From NCBI GenBank assembly GCA_034509425.1, contig JAVTVJ010000011.1:1612001-1676000 (forward strand): a stretch of DNA of 64,000 nt, written 5' to 3'. The DNA is from Eopsaltria australis (taxonomy: Eukaryota > Chordata > Aves > Passeriformes > Petroicidae). The stretch's first letter is position 1. Each line of letters begins with the position of its first letter. This document shows positions 22,124 to 36,000 of the stretch, piece after piece. The position numbers and the translations under genes are program-made. Below the pieces are notes generated by a model. That model was not told the origin of the DNA. It ran no database searches and worked only from the letters and a program-made list of their open reading frames with translations.

Positions 22124-22174
22124 ATATTTATAAATATTCATATGAATGTATATATACACATTATACATTCATAT
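22124..22174. repeat. AT-rich palindrome and hairpin cluster
   Basis: A perfect 14-bp palindrome ATATTTATAAATAT lies at 22124-22137. It is followed by a perfect 13-bp inverted repeat (ATATGAATGTATA at 22140-22152 and TATACATTCATAT at 22162-22174) around a 9-base loop. The left arm also overlaps the 12-bp palindrome ATTCATATGAAT. Cruciform-capable AT-rich DNA; I see no transposon termini around it. Confidence 0.8.
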
Positions 22175-25063
22175 AGATGTGCATATGAAGCCTATGCACA
22201 CTCCAGGCAGTATCACTACACTTGTGCTACTTCTATGGAATGGTACCACTATTTCTGACAATGGAGATTTCAAGTCTTTCCCCAGACTGGAACAGAAATG
22301 CTTGTACTAAATTTTGCTTGCAAGCCTTTCCTCCAATGTTATGACACTTTCACGAGGATGCCTGCACATTTTGATACCACTTTGTGTATTCCACCATACA
22401 GGCTCTTAGTGTAAGTAGTGTGATAAGTACCGACATCAACAGTAGCCACAGTGAGCACACACAGAGACATTGGTGACCTCCCCAGGTGCACCCCAGGAGG
22501 GAACACAGACTGCACTTTCCCTGTCCCCATGTCACTTACACAGACAGGAGGCTTCTGCACTAGATGTTGCTCTGTTGCCACCTATACCAGTAAAAATCCT
22601 TTTCTGCTGCTACTTGTAGCTGCAGGCAGCAGACATGGGGAAACAAAGAACTTGCATCAGATGAATTCTTAACTGAATTCAAGGATTGCCATAGATGATA
22701 TCCAAGTCCTATTTAAACCATAAAAGCCCCAAATCTGCTCCACTGAAGAATTGATCCTAGCCTGTACTAGTTCTTGCCAAATGTACATAAAAGGCTAGTC
22801 CAGAATCACATTATCACTGTCTTTTGTAGGTAGAGAGGGTAATCACTCTGTATCCTGCTCCTGTTCACTAGAGGAGGTGCTTTTACTTTGGTCCCAGAAT
22901 GCAGAGACCATATATTCTAATGTATTAAAACAGTGCAAATTCGGTAATAAAATCATCCCATTATTGTAATGTAAGTTAGGTGAATCTGCTGAATCATGGT
23001 AAATCATTACGTATTCTTATCTCAAAAACCTGAAAGAAACTTGATCTTTTTTTATCTGAACTTAAAATAATGTATTATTTTATTTTGCCTTAGAAGCTGT
23101 GAAAATTTATTCATATGCCTAAGTCCTTAATATGGAGTCACACTATTAAAGGATGCATAGTTTACAAAAATGTGCATGTACACACTGTGAATAGTATCTT
23201 AAAAATGCTGTATACCTAACCAGCACTGATGCTCATTCAGGTCTGTAGATGATTTTATCATGATTCTCAATAAAGGGCACATACTAAGTTTTGGTGCAGC
23301 TGACAAAAATTAAGAGAAAGGTTGTTTTTGTGGAGACAGCTCAACTCTGGGACACCTGACATAGTTTTAGTACCCTGGATCAACCACAGAGCTTCCCACA
23401 GTGTTTCCATTTGACTTCAGGCGAGATTATTCACCTACCCTGTGATTCAGTTCCCCAGGCACAAAAGAAAGACATTTTCTTATCTCACTGGGGTGTTATA
23501 ATGACAAAACTGAGTAACTGTGATGTGCTCACAGGCTAGAGCAGACAGCCACGGAAGTGCTTAGACCGACAGTAAGACATACAACCCAAAAGTTTAACTC
23601 AAATTATCTGATACATTCTAAGGGCTCTTATCTTTAAAGGGAAGCCTTTCCATAAGCAAACCAAATGATCTAGTCTCAGACTAACTAGGCTAAGTGGGAT
23701 CTTTCTTCTTTCCTTTGAACAGGTTTCAAAGTAAAACAAGATAAGCAGAAGCTCCTTAGAGGACCTCTCTTCACAGAGAACTGGGATGTGACAAGAAGCG
23801 CAAAGGATCTCTAATTTCAGGAGCAAAAGCTTTAGTTTGGTAGGGTGAAATGTAGTGTTTACATCCACAATAGATAAAAGAAAGAAATTCCCCAGTCCTC
23901 AGGGGATGTGCCACAGGGAATTCTTTTCCCTTTGTTTTCCCCTTTGTTTTAAGAGCAGACAGATGCCAATCAATGAAATATGTATGCTGCAGGAATTTAG
24001 AGAAGACTTTCCATACAGTACTAAAACATATACCTCTGTTTCCTCTTGATAGATGGATCTATTAATGTGTAATTTATAGCTGCTAACCAAATAAATTAAT
24101 CACTTTGAAAACTAATTTTTATTAATAGATTAACACTAGAAATATACTAATAGTAAGCTTTTACAAGAGTTGTTTTAGCTGGAAATTGATACTAAATCTA
24201 ATTCAAATGCCTGTCATGGTTGGGTAGCTTTTTGGTGTTTTTGACAAAATAATGACAATATTGAAGTGTGAAAATACATCTCTATAAAAAGTACTTCTAA
24301 AAATCAGGATTTCTATCATGTTCTTAAATATGACTTACATTTCGTTCAATAATAGCCCCATCCTACTCTCCACGAAGTAACGCATGGCTTAACATTTGTG
24401 TATGCATATTTTCTTTGGAGACAGACAATTTTCTCAGCAAATTTTTCTATTCTGAGAATGACTGAAAACTGATCATTCTTTCCAAAAGCAAGGCACTTCA
24501 GAATGAGTTTTAATGCTTTGTTTTCAGTTTTTAATACTTGATACCGAAGCAGTTCCCCAACCCTAGTAATATTATATACAGTGTCTTCACTGCAGTGACA
24601 CACACTAATTGTATGCGTGCTCAAACTCCTGTCTCAGTCAGTTAATCATTTTTGCATCAAGGCTCTCTGGAGAGACTTATAGCACCTGCCAGTAGTCCTC
24701 TCAATAAAAGTAGACTAATAGCCATCCTTGTTCTTTAGCACACACTGAAGAAAAGCAGCTATATCTTAATGGGTCAGACACATTTGTATGTTTTTTCACA
24801 AGTTCGTGTCCCACCTATACCAACCATGAATCAACCTCATCACCTGACATATTTACTGTTCTGCAGGTAATAAAAGATTGGTATGTCATCCAACTATTGT
24901 TTTGCCACTTGGGTGCATCTGAAGCGTGTCATTTGAGGTCACAGACCTATTATCCCAGCACAATAGCATGAAGCAGATCACGCTGGTGCAGATGTGTTAT
25001 TAAGCCAGGAAGAAATTTCATCAAAGGCCAATACCATCCAATACAATGAGAGTCACAGCTTTT

Positions 25064-25140
25064 CTTCTTTTTTATTTTTTTTTTTTTTGTATTTTTGTTT
25101 GTTTGTTTGTTTGTTTGTTTTTTGTTGTTTTTTTTTTTGT
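25064..25140 (+). repeat. T-rich tract with (GTTT)n core
   Basis: Poly-T leads into about seven GTTT units (25096-25124) and ends in another poly-T. Low-complexity sequence with no adjacent retroposon body recognised. Confidence 0.9.
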
Positions 25141-26252
25141 GGAAGGGTGCAAGTTGCAGAAAAGGTATCAGAGAAACCATCTGCATGAGCAAGTTTTGAA
25201 AAGTTGATTGACATCTTTCAATCTTTGGCTTGAGTCTCTCTATCTGCGTGAAATTTCCAAAAATTAAGATAGTGGCTATAAAATAGAACATGATGTCAAC
25301 AAAGCCAACTTCATTTATGGAAATTAAGTGCCAAACGTTGACATACAAATGGGAGTATTAGTCTGGATAAGGAGTAGAATTTTGCCAAGAATTTACCAAG
25401 GTCTGTAAGTTGTGGCACTTCCTGCCCTCGCAGATTGCAAGGAAGAACATGGCATGCAGTACTCGGCTGGTCCAACAATGAGAAAGTTAAAAAAAATCAG
25501 TTTGGTTCAACAGATCTCAGTAAAATAGTGAAGTAACTCTGACTTAGCTTGTATCATTTGGCAACACAGTTACACATTGAATAACATAAATTCAAAAGAA
25601 GAATACGTTCTTCCTTTGCCTGTCACTGAACTCTAAGATATCCACATATAAGAGTAACAAAATCACAAAGAAACACCAAACAATATTTATTGCAACTATA
25701 AACCTTCTAATTTAATCTTCTAGAATGATTGTACTACCTATGAAAAAGTAGGAAAAGGTTTCTTCTACTTGTTCTTCTCTCTCCTGGTTATCCTAAACCA
25801 AAAAAATCTCCAATAAATGACATGGTTTTTCAGAGAAATGATATACTGACATTTTTTCTAAAATATTTAAATTTAGAGCTCAGTGGTGAGCTTTGTCCCA
25901 GTTATCTAATTCTTTTAAAACTCTGGGGGAAAGCTGTACTGTCTATTAAAACCCACTAAATTAATTTAAATGTAAAACTCCTGTAAATGAATTGCGTGTG
26001 CCCTTTTGAGACTCTTTTTTTCCTGCTCTGCCACACTGAGGGATCAGATATGTGTGAGTTCAACCACCTCAGACTGAACCTACTGCAAAACCTCCTGTAA
26101 AAATGGCAGCTGGCAGCTGAAGGAGCAGGCACCCAGGAGGAGGAAATCAGCATCACCCAGACTGAATTAGCCTATGAAACACGATGTAACAATCGCTGGA
26201 ACTACTTTTCTAGGATTGACAAGGCAAAGCCCTGAGCTCCTCCACGTCCCCT

Positions 26253-26271
26253 CGCCCCCTAATTGGGGGCG
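26253..26271. repeat. GC-rich 7-bp hairpin containing a GC box
   Basis: CGCCCCC and GGGGGCG form perfect arms around TAATT. The right arm continues into GGGCGGGC-like sequence, an Sp1-type GC box, in otherwise AT-rich DNA. The surrounding 26100-26400 is richer in G+C than its neighbours. No exon or start site can be shown. Confidence 0.55.
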
Positions 26272-29200
26272 GGCAGTGCACGTACAAGTTAACCAGCTCC
26301 ATTCTTCCTTGGAGTTTGATGGCAGCCCTGCACCCACCATTGTTCGAGAGAAGGGTGCAGGACACAGACTGCAAGATTGTTACCCAGATGTTTCAAGCCA
26401 CCCACAGAAAGGCATCAATGGGCTATAAATTTGTGAGGGGAGAGAAAGATTTGCAAAAGAATTGAAGGCAACCATAGGGAGAAGCTGGAATAAAAGGAGC
26501 TCTGCTGGTGGTAGGGTACCGGTAGATGGACAGGCTGGGGGCTTTCCTGTTGCAATCTGCTCCCTGCTAGCCATGAATTTTAACCACTTGTACACAGAGT
26601 GATTGCTTTCCTTGTTTAGACTTCTATTGACACACAGCCACATAGTCAAACAAAGGTCAGAGTTACCAAAATACCATAAACTGCCTACACATAACCTTTG
26701 AAAAAAGGAAGCATCTGTCTTGCCGACATGAGGGTTTTTTCAAATTCTTGTGCAACCACATTGGGGATTTTCTTTACTTTTTTCTTTAAATTCCATGCTT
26801 TGTTAACTTTCATGGGTGATTATATTCTTCCTTTTATGTAAAGAATATGTTCTACATTTTTTTGTACTTGCTTTAAGTACGAATTACAAAGAAAGAGACA
26901 ATTGTAATCCTAGACAATTTAGGAAAAAAACCTGAAGTCCTGATTTCACCTTTTTTTTTTTTTACTACTGAATAATAACATTTTTCTACTAAAGCTCAGT
27001 CAGTAGGTTCACAAATGTAAAAAAAGATTAATATTTTTATTTTGTCTCAAACACACCATAGTTATGTTGTACCAGTGAGAGCCATGTGTGTGTGTGTGTC
27101 AGGAGAGCTTGCACCAGCAGGACTTGGATGTCTTCCTTCTCCCAGGCCTCAGTTCCTCATTCTACCTAAACTTCCTCCCACTGCAGCCCAGTGTCTCAAC
27201 TGGTTTATGTTCTACAGAGCCACCAATTATCCTGTGATTTCCTATCACATTTATTGGCAGAGAAGATCACTGCTGTCCTTTCCGTTGGAGCTGCTTGAAC
27301 AGAGTGAGGTGGCTCCAATTTTGCTTAGGTTTTCCTAAGGGGGCTTATTAAATAAGGACAGAGGCTCCCTGGTTTTACTCTGATGTGTAACTTTTCTGCA
27401 TATCTTATTGCAGAAAATTATTGCAAAGGAATTTGCCACCAGAGTTGTCTTCCAAGGGTTTTTCATGCTTAGGTTTTAAACTTTAACTCGAGTCTTAAAA
27501 ATTATCTGCAACTAAACTCAAGAAAAATCAACATGATAGTAAAGCTTAAGAAAGTTCCATTACTTGAACTAAAATTTTTAATACAGTACAATATATATTA
27601 AAGGAAATTACACTGAGAGACAAACACCTCCTAGTATGATGTTCTCCAGATGATCAATAAGAGCCGTGTGTTGTATCACAGATGTTTGACCAGCATAGCT
27701 GCAGAGGAGGCCTGTGCAGTTCATTATAAAAGCCCTTTGGGGACAGACAGCCTTGTTTCTAAACAGTGTTATTTATCATCAGAAAAGCAAAAACCTATTA
27801 TGAGTCATGGTATGTGACATTAGGGCCTAAGCATATGCACAAGACAGAAATACCTGGTAACACCTGAATTTAAGCTAAGGAAGTGCATATTAGAAGTATT
27901 TGTTTAGTTTAGAGCAAAGAACACAGATTGTTCACTTCATATGAGGTCTCACCCTGAAGCTGCCACACAAGACGACATGATTGCATGACAGACCACAAAT
28001 GTCACGCAAACAACCAGCGCCCTTTGGCCATAACACTTATAATATAATCAGAAGGTTCATAGCCATGATGAACACAACCAAAGATCCCAGTTGTATCAGA
28101 CAAATGCAGGCTCTTTGAATTTCATGGAGCATCAAGTTAGCTGATATTTTCAGTTGGAAAAGCACAGTCAGCACTGGACATGTAAGGCTTACTTTCATTT
28201 TTCAGGGCTAAAAAACCTTTCAGATGTCACCGATCATAAACAAAGAGACAAACACACAAACCACCAGACTGGATCTTGCTGACAAGTAATTTATAGTATT
28301 TGTAGTCTTCAAACCCATATGATACGAATACTATGATTGTGCTTGATGTTCCCTATCCCATTATGTGCCTTCTACAGGCAAACCCAGTGGCTGGCATTGA
28401 GTTTTCAAGTTACTTTTAAAAACCTGCATTATGCATTTAGGGTAAGATTTTTAAGGACAAGGCATTTTGAAGTACATTACATCTGACTCAAGCTAACAAT
28501 GAATTTCTCTGTGGTCTTACTGGATGAAGAGGAAGTCTTGGGTGAACCTGTTCTCTTTAATCACAGCGAAATAATAGTCTTTGATTTTCAGTGCATGTCA
28601 TTCACAGTTATTTATAGGACAATGCTGGAAGTCAAAACAGTCATCAAGGGTTAGTAGATATTAGACTTAACATCATACGTTTTCATTAATGGGCTTAAAT
28701 GAACAAGTAAAGAAATACTCCAGTGATTAAGGCTATTAGAAAACTAGTCATTCATATCAGCTACCAAACATGAGTCTCAAATTTCCATTAAAAAAGTATT
28801 TTCTGTCTTAATGAATGATTATTTGGTCACAATATGATTTTCTGGAAACAGCTAAATTATGATGCATCACTAAGTACTGATGGCTCAAAAATTTAATTGC
28901 CTGTGTCAGATTCTCTTCTTAAAAATCAGGCACTAGAATCCAAGCAGCTAAAACTATTATTTCTACAAATATAGCTAGTTTTAAGAAACATTACAGTCTT
29001 TTAAAAGCCCATTGCCATCTGCTCTGTCAAAGTAATAAATGAAGAAGTTGGATTTACATGTGGCACTCTGTTAAATGAGGTAAAGTTCAGAACAGACTTT
29101 TGCTTCCCAGCAGATGGGGATCTCCCAGCAGGGATGGAAGTCAACAAAGAGGGTAGCAGGGGGTTTCCATAAATTCATGTGATCCCTGGGCAGAACTAAA

Positions 29201-32200
29201 TGGATTAAATAACAAGGACTCTAGGAGTTAAGCTGTATCTTGTTATACTAAGATGTCTCTGCATATTAGGTACACAACAGTTATTCATCCTTTCTTGATA
29301 AAGTGGAAAAAACATACTATGCTTTTTCTTTGAATTTTGAGCTTGTTTTGCCTTGTGTCTTCTTGTGGAACTGCAGAGCATGAGGCAAACTATAAATGTC
29401 TTCTATACAATAGGAAGGTATTCAAAAGTCTATATTATAATAGAGGAAGGCAAAAAGTGCCTGTGAATACCATTCAAGGATTTCACTCTAGTATTCTAGT
29501 ACTACTACCATTCATTGTTCATTAACTTCTGCACCACAGGATTTATTATTAGAGGTTGTTTAAAAGGATTTTTAATGTTATTTATCTTTTGCAGTTGCAA
29601 AAAATTTGCTAAAATTTCCCTTGTTTTGCAAACTCCTATTTATCACCCAGATTCATCACATTTGAAGAGTTTAGCAATCAAACAATAACATTTAAAAATG
29701 AAAATATACATGGGAAAGTGCTTGGATGTATCATTATGTATCTTAAAAGTTATTTTTATCTTTGTGGGCAAAGAAATTGGCCTTGAGTTTAGGTTTTTAT
29801 TTTAGGGCCATTTGGCTTGAACAAGAAATTGGATAGTCAGTATTATAATGCATCACAGTGAACAGATATGTTTGCCTTTGAATAGTCTTTCATATTTGCT
29901 TTTGACAGCATATTCCAAAATTAGTCTCCTGAAATTTTTATGCTTTGTCTGACATGGTTTCTGACATTCCTTGAACAAGCACCTGATCGGCAGTAAGGAT
30001 TTTAAAACTGAGTTGTTTATTTGTTTGCTTAAATTTACTTTGGCTGAAATCATGCCATTATTTGCATGAGTGATCAAGATGACTGCTTCCTGTATTATTG
30101 AATGGTAAAGCTGCTCTTTTTTTTACTGTTTCATGGCATTGGATTTAAGTAGATGAAAACCAAAATTTGCCTGCTTATGGTTTCAATGGGTTGTATGAAC
30201 TGGCTACTTGCAGTGCAGCCTATTTGAGATGCTGTATTTCTCTTAATTCCAACTCAGACAAACAGAAGGAAAGAAAGTGTTTGCTTCTGTAGGAGAAGTA
30301 ACAGACATTTGTTTAGTCTGAATGGTATTTTAACAAAGCAAAATTATTTGAAATTATACCTGGTGTTTATGGAAAGAGGTATATAATTCTAGGCACAATA
30401 CAGATCTATGCCCATCTACACCAATATATGTCCACACGAATTTTGTACATTTTTTGGACGGTAGAGAGATGACTACAAGGCCTGTGTCACCTGATTGCCT
30501 GACTGCTGAAAAAGTTTCTTCACTTAGGAATGAGGATTATATAGAAAAATTAATATGACTATTGCAAATCTTAAAATATTATTATTTACAGACTTTTCTG
30601 TTTAACCATGTTTTGTACTTTATCTGACACTAAACCTCATGAAGGATAATCCCTTTTCGAAGGAGGCAATACATTTCCAAAAGTCCTTTGTTAAGGTGAC
30701 AGGCTAGTAATTCTACCCCCATCAGCCCTCTTTTCCCATATTGCCAACTCTTAGCATGTGAAATAAGTTTAGGGGGAGGAACTCTTTGCCAAATGGGTTC
30801 ATCACAATCTCAACTAAAATTCTGGCATACATTTATTTTCACTTCTCCTCTGAAAAGCACATAGCAATTTCAACTGCTGTTAACTTTGACCTGACTGGCT
30901 TTGGGTCTTCCGAGAAGAAAAAAGAAAAGTCCAGCAGAAGAGTGTAATGTAATAGAAATAGGCTGCCCAGTCCCTTCAGCTGTAGTAGGACCAATTTCCT
31001 ACTGCAGAAACATCGTAAGACATTCAGTTCCCTAACAAATGATGGGACATTGCTGCTTGATTTGCCAGTGAGCATCTACAGACATGATAATGGTGAGACA
31101 TTGGGAGCATTCAAACCTCTTGCACATTTTTGTTTTCACACTCAGCTGAGCTGTCTTTTATATCTGTCTGCCAGTTCTTTACTGTTACCCTGGTTATGAG
31201 TGGATGGGAGAGTTTGGGCATAGAAATAGTCTTTCTACTATTTTGTTTGCAATATGTGTATTTCAAAGAAGATTTTTGAAAACATAAACCTTTTTTTAAG
31301 AAAACTGCAACAATAGAGATGAGTCTCTCATTTGCTTCCTTTGAATTAAGCATTCAGATCCTATTGTTTTCAAAAATGAAGGATCATGTTCGTGACATGT
31401 TTACAAGACAATACAAAGGGAAAGCAGAAAATATAACCAAAGTATAAATATCTCTATGCACCTATCTATATATAAAAGTAAAAACTTTTAAAGTAGTCTG
31501 TTTGTTTCTATTTCAAGAAATACACAAATGGTCCTGTTAACCTCTGAATACACTATATCACATTGACTGAAAGGGAAGGAAAAGTAAAGCAACAGATAGA
31601 GGGCACTTGAAAACTGATATGGTATTGTGTTGTGCTAGAGGAGGGAATATTGAAGGCAGGCTTGAATCCTGAAGCAATTGTGGAAGGTTCCTTGTGTGGA
31701 CTTCTTCAGAGAGTACAGGACTGTCTCAGAGCTTCTCTGTGACTTCAGAGAGAATCTGAGCTGCAGATCTTCACAGGAACCACGGGTGCAAGCTCACATA
31801 GCACCATAATCTCTGCATGCACTTAAGGGAACACGTACTGAAGTCTCTCCAGTTACTTTTGGAATGACTTCCTAGTCTGACTGTATTATGTAGCAATGTC
31901 CTGCTTTAATTAGTCTCAAAAACCCATGCTCAGATATCACGTGATATTGTTCACTGACATGGACTAGATTAAAGCACCCAACAATTTGTTAAATCCTTGG
32001 GAGTGCCTGTGGCTGCCAAAAATGCCAGCAGCTTAGTTCATGTCTGTATGTCATAGCATTTACCTCTTCAGTCACCCTTCTGTCTTTTTTAATTTCTTGG
32101 CCCTCATCATATATCTTCCAAAAGTGTATTACAGCTGGGAAAAAGGGCTGCCATGGGTTACAGCTGATAGTCCTGGTATTTTTATGCTGCAGAGTAAAAA

Positions 32201-33000
32201 ACTTTTACCTTGTCATTTCCCCCTTGAAATAGCCATTTATATCATATGTAAGGGTATTTCCAGAACTTCTGCAGTAATTTAGTTTTGTTTTTTCTCTAAA
32301 AAATCCTGATATTTTGCCTTGAAATGACTGAATATCAATAGTACAATTGATGTAATTTTGTTCAGAAAATAAGGCATTTAACTTTTAGCACTTCTTTTTC
32401 TGGAAAAAGGAGGATCCCATCTTCAGGAAAAGAGAGTTTTGTTTAAATTTCCACCAAGTTATTTTTAAGTGCCTTGGGTTAGAATCACACACAGATTCAG
32501 GCAATGGTGAGAAATGCAGGTCACATCTCCTCAACACCTTGTCTCTTATTAAGCCCCACTGCCCTGAGTCAAATTAAATTAGGTACCTTATACAGAAGAC
32601 ATGAACAACACATGCTTTCAAAGGAGCCTCTAGAAAAAGCTTAGTCATGAGGCTATAGGTTACTCTGAGGTGACAGAATTTGGGCATTAAGCCAGTCATT
32701 TATATGTCAGGCGTCATCAAAGCTTAGGTAAATACATGCACAGACAGGGGCAGAGCTTTAGGAAACATATCAGACAGATGCCTGTTTGGTCCCTCAAGCA
32801 CCAAGGCATAGTGTTAGGCCTCAAAACTGGTCACAGTGGTCTAAAATCTGTCCTAGTCTTTTGACAGAATTAACTTTAAATTGCTTCAAATGTTGATTGT
32901 TGCCTGAAGAGAGGTGAGCTGTTCCAAATTATCTAAATATTTCCATTCTAAGGAGGAAGTCTGCTGTTTCAATAGTATTGCCAGCAGAAAGATTGAAATA

Positions 33001-36000
33001 GCAAAAGAGAAAAAAAAATCCTACATTTTAAAGAAGCAACTACTCAAACATTTCTTTGGTATTTTAATTATACCTTATGATTTCCCTAGGGCCAAGTTTC
33101 GCTTTACACAGTACATATGCAACTAAAACTATTTTGCTGACAAATGCTATATGCAATGTGACAAAGCTGCAAAACAAAGGAATGAATGTGATTGTAAATG
33201 AGATCTTCATGGAAGACTTTTTACTTTTTAGTTGGCGGATTCCATTGCTTTGACTCAGTAAAAATCTGTAAAACAAATTTCAGATGTAACCTACATTATG
33301 GTGTCAGGTTAGAAGAAAAATATCTCATCCAAAAGTGTGTAGAGAATTAAAACAACATTTTCCCTTAGCTGGCTACTTATGACCAAGATGCTGAAAAGTA
33401 GAATTATCACTTCTTGGGAGAGACTATTTTAAAATTAGTTTTTAAATCCATGATGAAATAAAAACTAGTTTTACTGTTCCAAAAGATAAATTTCATTTAG
33501 AAAAATAAAAACCAGATTTTTCTTTTATTTTGAAGTGTTCCTAAAGTTACTTTCTGAAACCATAAAGTACATATTTTGAACTTCTACTTTTTAAAACAGG
33601 AATTATCAGTAAAATTTATTTCACTCCATACGCTGCAGATCAATGATATAATTGATTCAACTCCCCTATACACATTCATTAATTTTCATCCAAATACTGT
33701 TATTTATAGTAAATCTGAATTTTCACATGCATGATAAAATAGAAGAAAAACATATAAATATTTTCTTTAGCTGAGGCAAGCCTTTCATCATGAACTTTCC
33801 ACTCAGCATGGGTGACCAGAATCTAGGAAATGTGATTGTTTCATCAACATTGACCAAAAATATCCATTTACACACATGCAAGTTCAGAACAAATCTAGTG
33901 AAGGCCATGGACATATTCTGGATTTTCAGCAGTCTAAAGGACAGCAGAAGCGTATCCCTGGCTGCCTCTGACAGTGTTTCACTTAAGTGTTATTTAAAAC
34001 AAATTTCCAGTGCAATAAAGCCTCTCCCCTCTGCAAACGTAAATTATATTTAATATGCCTGGGAACAAGCGAGGCTGCCAAAGTCTGAGGCAAGCCAGCC
34101 TTTATGACTTCAGTCCGTTCTCAGCCCTTGATTACAATTTGATTTCCTTTGGCATCAAAAGACAAACTATTTTAGTGAACAATGTTCTTCCTTTAGCAAG
34201 AGTGAGCTCTAGTTTCTTGGCAGAGGGCCTATTTACTGGCAGACAACATGTCCAACCTCCCAGCAATAGCAGACCTGTGGACTTTGATTTAAAACAGCAC
34301 AAAGTAAGAAAAACAGAACAGAATGTATATTGCTCACTTGAGAGGCTTATTGTTTAACTGGCCTACTTATCATTAGTCTGTGCTCCAATCCTCAACACTT
34401 TCTTTTGTGTACTTTATATCAGACATATGGCCACGTTGGGATGCTGACAGCAGTTTTAGCACTGCTGCACTATACATACTACTTGTAATTTGCTCTATCT
34501 TGTAGTTGGGGTTTTCTTCAAAGAAGAAAGTGAATTTTAAATGCTGCTGTTAATAACTGTAGCCGTCTGACAAGATATAATAGTGATGTGCTTGGAATGA
34601 AGGCAGCGTTCATTCATCTACATTGAGAGCCTTGTAGAAGCATTTAAAATGGAGCATTTATTATGTGAAGAAATTAAACCCACAAAGGCTGCTGAGTTCA
34701 GTAACACAAAATAAAGCATTCCCATGCTCTTAACTCACTGGCCCCCCATGTCAAAAAAAAAAAGGACAAAACACATTTCAAAGAGAGACAAATATCACTC
34801 AGGTGTTTTGTTTACCTCCAACTTTGGGTAACCGTATATCTCCCTCAGGACTGTGATAGCATGCTTTTCCCCTTCTCATCACTATCTGAGCTCCAAGAAT
34901 GCCCTTTTACCTCTTTTTCTGTTTGTTTGTTTCTTTTACTTAAGTACCTTATACCTGATATAGTGATTAGGAGGGAAGAGCGGGTGGGATAGCACTTGGG
35001 TCCAGGCAGGAGCCTGCCTTCCTGCCTACAGAGGCGCACCAGGGTTTCCCTGCTCTTGTCCCCCAGTCTTCCCTGTGGCCACGGTTCTTCCTGAATGGAT
35101 TAGGATCCTCTTTGATTTCAGCTGAATTCTGCACCTTACAATACCTTACCAGCTCTGTTGTAGAATAAGAAGCTTCCAATAATTATGTTCTTACATAAGA
35201 AAACATTGTTTTCTGTGGGGAAAAAAAAAGTGAGGAAATGCCCTGGTGAAGAGACTGTTTGTTTTAAAAATTCTGATAAAAAATATTGATAATCTCAGAA
35301 CTGTATTTAATTTCTAAATTTTTTTTAGTCAAAAGTGGAATAAAAAAATACAGGTCTGACTCAGAGCACAATGTTTCAATGATCTCTAGGTAAAGTGTAT
35401 CCATCAGTCTCCAACTATTTGGTAAAAACTTCTGACAATTTTGGAATTAATAATAAAATAAAATTTAATCTCAGCATTTGCCAAGGAATAGACATTACAA
35501 GTTTAATCAGCTTCACTCAAGACCAAAATACAGCTGAAGAGAAAAATGAGAGGCAGATATAAATATATGTCACTACTATATATCCCTCACTACTCCTTCA
35601 CTACTATAGCAGATGCACTAGGGTAAAACAGAAATTAACATCACATAATTATAAGAACAGGTAAAACAATCAAAATAATTATCTTTTTACATATCTTATT
35701 GAAAAATTCAAAAGCATCTTAGTGAGGGAAGGGTGGAAGGGGGAGAGAATGTGTCTGAACTATTACTGATAGCAAAAATGAAATTACATAAGATTATTAA
35801 GGTCTTGAGCATTGTATCATTGTCATGATGAATGAAAAATAAGGTCTGGCAAAAAAAAAAAAGTCTCCTGTGCACTCTGAAGATTGTCATAAGTAATAAA
35901 AGGAAAGTGCAGCTCGGTGTGCGTTCTGAGAACAAGCTCATTGTGAGACTGCTGGAGTAGAACAAGAAGGTAGGATGGAAGAAAATAATGTTATTATATC

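Larger units (their letters stand above)
21580..33000. other. Non-coding DNA, long stretch without recognisable genes
   Basis: No gene or interspersed element recognised. Marked features are the AT palindromes at 22124-22174, the T-rich/GTTT tract at 25064-25140, a small GC-rich hairpin at 26253-26271 and a short (GT)n at 27087-27099. Open frames (for example 132 codons on the minus strand at 24950-25348, which crosses the T/GTTT tract and reads a Lys/Asn/Gln/Thr run) look like chance. The minus frame at 24346-24624 (92 codons) has the least biased composition but I recognise nothing in it. Confidence 0.55.

Noticed and set aside
24950..25348. 132-codon minus-strand frame with a Lys/Asn/Gln/Thr run
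   Set aside because: The run is the translated T/GTTT tract and the remainder has no family resemblance.
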